NCBI GenBank assembly: GCA_902459845.2
Contig: CABPSV020000324.1
Coordinates: 2,501 to 19,005 of the forward strand
Reading direction: 5' to 3'
Origin: Hepatocystis sp. ex Piliocolobus tephrosceles
Taxonomy: Eukaryota; Apicomplexa; Aconoidasida; Haemosporida; Plasmodiidae
Length of the DNA: 16,505 bases
Both the position numbers and the translations under genes were made by a program. Shown here one piece after another: positions 13,601-16,505 of the stretch. The notes under the pieces were generated by a model, which worked only from the letters and a program-made list of their open reading frames with translations, had not been told where the DNA came from and ran no database searches. How positions within the stretch are numbered: the stretch's first letter is position 1; each line of letters opens with the position of its first letter.

Positions 13601-16505
13601 TTTGCTTGTTTTTCCCGTTTTTCCCGCTTTGCTTGTTGTCACTATTTTTTAACAAGAGTAGTATGTTATAGATATAGAGCAAATCCAGAATTCGAAAATT
13701 ATATTTTACACAAAAATAACAAAAACATATATTTTCATTAATTTTAATAATGTCGTTAATAGTAAATCTAATTAAATAGTTATTATATTTATAAAAAATA
13801 TCATTATTCGGAGGACATAAAAAATAACACATATGTATAATATAATTATTGTGTGATGTGTATAGTAACAATTTATTTTTTTTGTTTAAAATTTTTATTA
13901 ATTGTTTTTCTCTTTCTTTATTACTTAATGGATTAGGAATTAAAGAAATTAAACGTAATTTTTTTTCTTTTATACTTAATAAAATATTAATTGATTTATT
14001 ATATTTTTTTAATTTATATAATATATTTAGATATAAACATTTTAAATCAATTTCAATATTATTTTTTTTTATTTTCTCATTATTTAATAGTTTTACAATT
14101 ATTTGTTCTGCTTTTATATAATCTTCTAAATAATAATAACATTTTACAAACTTGTATGTTATAAGAACAAAGTCAATTTTACTATTAAATTGTATTGTAC
14201 TACTTGAGGGAGTGGTAATAGTAGTGATAGTTTCTTCTTTCGTATTATCACTATTATAGTTACCACTGTCCTTATAATCATGACAATTAGTTACAGTATT
14301 ATACCCTAAGTTAATACATTTTTCACTATTATTATTATTTTTTTCCTCCTCCATCATAATAAAACATTTGTCTTTTTTTTCATATAAAAACTGATAACAG
14401 TTAATAGCAGAATAATAATTTTCTTTCATATAAAATGATTCAGCTATATCAAAAATAAGATCTTCATAAAAAATATAATTATTAAAAATTGTTTTAAAAA
14501 AATAGTTATATTTTAAAAAATCATAATTTATATTATGATTGATCATAATAATTGATTTGATAAATTGTATAAATATATCTATATGTATACTATAATTTGT
14601 TTTTGTTATAGTTTTGTATACATATATACATTCATCATATTTATTATTTAATATTTGTGTTTGCATAAGTAAAGATATAATCGTATTTTCAGCATAACTA
14701 AATAAGTTACATTGTTCATGTGGTTTGATGTTTTTATTTTCATCTATATGGGTCTTACACAATTGATCATTATTTATTTTAAATTCGTTTTCTTTGTTTT
14801 GCATTATACACAAATAAATATTCTTTAAAAATGTATAACATTCATCAGGCCTTCTTATATTTATTATACATATATAAATATATATATCAAGCAAAATATT
14901 ATATTCACTTTTGTTAACATGTTTCAAGTATAATAGTTTTTTCAATGCGTTTTTATAATCTTCCATTAATATATAAGTAAATGCTAAATTAAAATATATA
15001 TGTTTTACAAAGTTATTGCAGTTGTCGTCTTCATCTTTATATATATCCTTACCTTTATCTTCTTTTTTATCACTTTTGTTTTTTTTATCACTTTTGTTTT
15101 TTTTATCATTTTTTTTTTTTTTATCATTTTTTTTTTTTTTTTCATTTTTTTTTTTTTTATATTTTTTTCTTTTTCTATTATAAATTTTTAATACTTTATA
15201 TAAACAATATATAATAAGATTATATTGTTTCTGAAGTTTACACAAATCAACAATATTATACCATGACAAAAAATCATTATGTGATAGTTGTGCTGCAATG
15301 AAATAATAATTAATTGCTTTTTTTATATTTTTAAATTCTCTTTCATATATTAATCCTAACAAATGAAAAGGATCATGTGAATAAGGTGACATTTTAATTA
15401 TTTGTTCTAATAAAATTATACAATCTTCAAATTTGTTATTAATGTATAAATTATTAGCTCGGTTCATAAGTTTTTCAACATTTTTATCCATTTTTGTTGG
15501 TTTAATTGATTTTATTAATTTGTTTTCGTTTTTATTTTGTTCATAATGTATTTTACTTTCTCTATCACCATTATTATGTACTCTCTTTTTATTTTTTATT
15601 ATTTTTTTTCTCCTCCTCCTCCTCCTTCTTTTTCTTCTTTTTTTTTTTCTTTTTCTAATTTTATTAAAATATTCATTCTCTTCGTTATAAATATATCCAT
15701 TATTGTCGCAATTATTATCAAATTCATCTGAATTTTTACATTTTAAAAATAAAAGTTCTTCATCACTGATGGTACTTGTGCTGCTATAATTATTATCACT
15801 ACTACTACCACTATCACTACCACTACCACTACCACTACCACTACCACTACCACCACTACTACCACTACCACTACTACCACTACCACTACCACTACTACCA
15901 CTACCGTTGACACTACCACTGATAGCACTAACACCATCACTAACACATAAATTAGAATTTAAATTACTACTATCTCTACTTATACTTCCATCATCTTCAA
16001 ATATGTACGAATCGTATGTATATATTTTTTGTACCAATTTTTTTTTATGTAATGTGGATGTTTCGTTGGTACAAAAATAAAAACATAAAATATTATTTAT
16101 GTTTATGTTATTAATATTGAGTAATCGTTTATCATCAAATATTATTTTGTCGTTACTAATGGATTGTTTTATGCTTGTTAGGTGTACGTTTGGTTGTTCG
16201 CTTTGTACAGGTTGTTCAACCTCTATCGGTTGTTCAATCTGTATGGGTTGTTCAACCTCTATCGGTTGTTCAATCTGTATGGGTTGTTCAACCTCTATCG
16301 GTTGTTCAATCTGTATGGGTTGTTCAACCTCTATCGGTTGTTCAATCTGTATGGGTTGTTCAACCTCTATCGGTTGTTCAATCTGTATGGGTTGTTCAAC
16401 CTCTATCGGTTGTTCAATCTGTATGGGTTGTTCAACCTCTATCGGTTGTTCAATCTGTATGGGTTGTTCAACTTCTATCGGTTGTTCAATGTGTACGGGT
16501 TGTTC
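10617..16505 (-). CDS. GTF3C3: TFIIIC subunit GTF3C3/Tfc4-like TPR protein (5' end outside window)
   Basis: TFIIIC binds the internal promoters of tRNA genes and recruits TFIIIB for RNA polymerase III; Tfc4/GTF3C3 is the TPR subunit that contacts TFIIIB. The frame reads from the window edge to TAA at 10617, 1962 residues visible, with no stop and no start codon between 16037 and 16505, so the start lies beyond the window. Opening TPRs (15480-15170, EKLMNRANNLYINNKFEDC onward) match the GTF3C3 N-terminal array. More helical-repeat segments lie at about 15000-14910, 14470-14360 and 14180-13940. The C-terminus carries the family tail: YTIGRALHQLSHYNEAAKLY and then YNLSIIFRKFNRFEQAKYFL. Large Asn/Lys/Gly/Ser inserts separate conserved blocks, roughly doubling the usual length (about 890 in human). 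Family call strong; an intron hidden in the repeat-rich N-terminus cannot be excluded. Confidence 0.87.
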   Translation of the reverse strand, partial: EQPVHIEQPIEVEQPIQIEQPIEVEQPIQIEQPIEVEQPIQIEQPIEVEQPIQIEQPIEVEQPIQIEQPIEVEQPIQIEQPIEVEQPIQIEQPIEVEQPVQSEQPNVHLTSIKQSISNDKIIFDDKRLLNINNININNILCFYFCTNETSTLHKKKLVQKIYTYDSYIFEDDGSISRDSSNLNSNLCVSDGVSAISGSVNGSGSSGSGSGSSGSGSSGGSGSGSGSGSGSDSGSSSDNNYSSTSTISDEELLFLKCKNSDEFDNNCDNNGYIYNEENEYFNKIRKRKKKRRKRRRRRRRKKIIKNKKRVHNNGDRESKIHYEQNKNENKLIKSIKPTKMDKNVEKLMNRANNLYINNKFEDCIILLEQIIKMSPYSHDPFHLLGLIYEREFKNIKKAINYYFIAAQLSHNDFLSWYNIVDLCKLQKQYNLIIYCLYKVLKIYNRKRKKYKKKKNEKKKKNDKKKKNDKKNKSDKKNKSDKKEDKGKDIYKDEDDNCNNFVKHIYFNLAFTYILMEDYKNALKKLLYLKHVNKSEYNILLDIYIYICIINIRRPDECYTFLKNIYLCIMQNKENEFKINNDQLCKTHIDENKNIKPHEQCNLFSYAENTIISLLMQTQILNNKYDECIYVYKTITKTNYSIHIDIFIQFIKSIIMINHNINYDFLKYNYFFKTIFNNYIFYEDLIFDIAESFYMKENYYSAINCYQFLYEKKDKCFIMMEEEKNNNNSEKCINLGYNTVTNCHDYKDSGNYNSDNTKEETITTITTPSSSTIQFNSKIDFVLITYKFVKCYYYLEDYIKAEQIIVKLLNNEKIKKNNIEIDLKCLYLNILYKLKKYNKSINILLSIKEKKLRLISLIPNPLSNKEREKQLIKILNKKNKLLLYTSHNNYIIHMCYFLCPPNNDIFYKYNNYLIRFTINDIIKINENICFCYFCVKYNFRILDLLYIYNILLLLKNSDNKQSGKNGKNKQNGKNGKNKENRKNDKNKQNGKNGKNKENRKNDKNGQNELKTNDRKKYMDIKRIINLYRHREYLSFLTQTFCFTKKKKKYTPSNNIILFKNLKLVGTELYYKEVFICNVRNLFNLFVENIDEENSKIQGGTVNNSSNNNNRMEETQIRNEFYKQIIKYQSNIEFEIMNSKIMMKFYKFSYNFFCFFYEAEQDFNRIYTHMEKDLLNYNNKQNGYIGNTFPGHNIHNYRNYNNDYDGDTDVDTSLFVQSGSKKMVQQRDMSSINNINNNNINNEKSNYNITEHNKSYNSSLDYVHKLYVTDNDGEIKKNSNNGDSDCNSSDLESNMQRSDNNTINKRNTMNNKRKTGIRKFSFFITKKKLNFFCFESYLGLYYTTLLFEECFFLISIIKLFEDCTHILNLYIKNRTSKKTKNLTYVKFIKNEYMKRCNNSNNENTININNYFFDNVITNHIKEQMKNEYINFLQKKKKKKKCYACQNDMYENNYNDKYPHTCYYYVNNNNPMDCKFYLFKINILLNKLYICSGNYLKQLKELNNLFLINKKESEEYILLKYYSNLILTGKCCQQFLSSISKSKGKNILIMFRIFLVKTIHYKKNNPFLVFLIGNICNLSCMYINAVQEYTRAYIFLLAIKKKNQVTLNKAKMGKNEKLEKGEMQNNCMLSDYGSDTHSTDNSNRFILSNEQDYVGKTGRGTSTSGSAGGSAVGSAGGSAGGSAGGSAGGSAGGSAGGSAGGSAGGSAGGSAGGSDIDNNKSKSEGRNKNTSYKTKTLNKNNKKKNNIKKKKKFDKISDNLNFLFSLMTSYFTYASAHKVQNRECVIMTSLCMLNEYINKRYEEKIKKKEKKYKKYSLFYDIYRYIYTAEMLYTIGRALHQLSHYNEAAKLYMNVISILKKADKELKKIIYTNNLFINENFIFNSVINMNKCMCYTCLNFKTCCPQTKKDKLIHYYKSINTKYSNFYLLYFDRKHLLFSASYNLSIIFRKFNRFEQAKYFLKNIVWD
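11378..11532 (-). repeat. 12-bp coding repeat giving Gly-Gly-Ser-Ala linker
   Basis: The plus strand shows accaccagcact repeated about 13 times, with one accaacagcact variant. In the gene's sense this is Ser-Ala-Gly-Gly repeated (visible residues about 1657-1710), with one Gly to Val. The unit is 7/12 G+C, by far the most GC-rich block in the window. It sits in a non-conserved insert before the C-terminal family block. Confidence 0.95.
13501..13635 (-). repeat. Exact 54-bp coding duplication (18-residue Gly-Lys-Asn repeat)
   Basis: 13501-13554 and 13555-13608 are identical, followed by a partial third copy. It encodes an 18-residue unit rich in KNGKNK and ENRKNDK in the TFIIIC-subunit gene. 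Identity at synonymous positions implies recent duplication or conversion. Confidence 0.9.
15057..15170 (-). repeat. 18-bp coding repeat (Lys/Asn/Asp/Ser) in the TFIIIC-subunit gene
   Basis: Hexapeptide units such as NDKKKK and SDKKNK repeat between the first TPR cluster and the next helical pair. The insert is strongly basic and interrupts the TPR array, as low-complexity inserts commonly do in Plasmodium proteins. Confidence 0.85.
15796..15925 (-). repeat. Gly-Ser coding repeat in the N-terminal part of the TFIIIC subunit
   Basis: Combinations of accact and actacc on the plus strand encode about 45 residues of alternating Gly and Ser (visible residues about 194-237). An acidic segment (ISDEELLF) and then a basic Arg/Lys block follow before the TPRs. 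Confidence 0.9.
16187..16505 (-). repeat. 36-bp in-frame minisatellite at the window edge
   Basis: About eight and a half copies of a 36-bp unit (consensus starts tgttcaacctctatcggt). In the minus-strand frame continuous with the TFIIIC subunit it encodes EQPIEVEQPIQI, itself two related hexapeptides. The inner copies are identical; the last visible copies carry acttct and gtgtacggg changes. It continues past the window. Confidence 0.93.

Overview
This is nuclear DNA of an apicomplexan parasite, almost certainly a malaria parasite (Plasmodium). The evidence is the extreme A+T content outside genes, long poly(dA:dT) and (TA)n tracts, Asn/Lys/Glu-rich low-complexity inserts inside conserved eukaryotic proteins, and short AT-rich introns with GT..AG borders. 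The species cannot be fixed from the sequence alone. There are no bacterial-type features, no mobile elements and no tRNA or rRNA genes that I can see.

Layout. (1) 1-952: AT-rich intergenic DNA ending in a 14-bp tandem array just before a start codon. (2) 953-3688, plus strand: an intronless gene for an RBM25-type splicing factor (RRM, arginine/acidic low-complexity region, C-terminal PWI domain). (3) 3689-5523: 1.8 kb intergenic, full of simple repeats. (4) 5524-7340, plus strand: a three-exon gene for the second-step splicing factor SLU7, with exon borders resolved here. (5) 7341-7841: convergent intergenic region holding a 38-bp near-perfect palindrome. (6) 7842-9404, minus strand: a three-exon gene for a bL19-type (probably mitochondrial) ribosomal protein. 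Its first coding exon appears to be only the ATG, and a 20-bp minisatellite fills its first intron. (7) 9405-10616: intergenic DNA with three independent minisatellites. (8) 10617 to beyond 16505, minus strand: a very large TPR protein that I recognise as the TFIIIC subunit GTF3C3/Tfc4. Its reading frame stays open to the window edge through a 36-bp in-frame repeat, so the gene is incomplete at its 5' end.

Functionally, the first two genes both act in nuclear pre-mRNA splicing, one in splice-site choice and one in 3' splice-site selection. The third serves organellar translation and the fourth RNA polymerase III transcription. Plasmodium genes are generally transcribed singly, so I read the adjacency of the two splicing genes as coincidence unless synteny and expression data say otherwise. 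Nothing looks like a wholly new system. The most unusual points are the ATG-only exon, the repeat-built extension and linker-like inserts of the TFIIIC subunit, the overlapping upstream ORF on SLU7, and the density of homogenised minisatellites.
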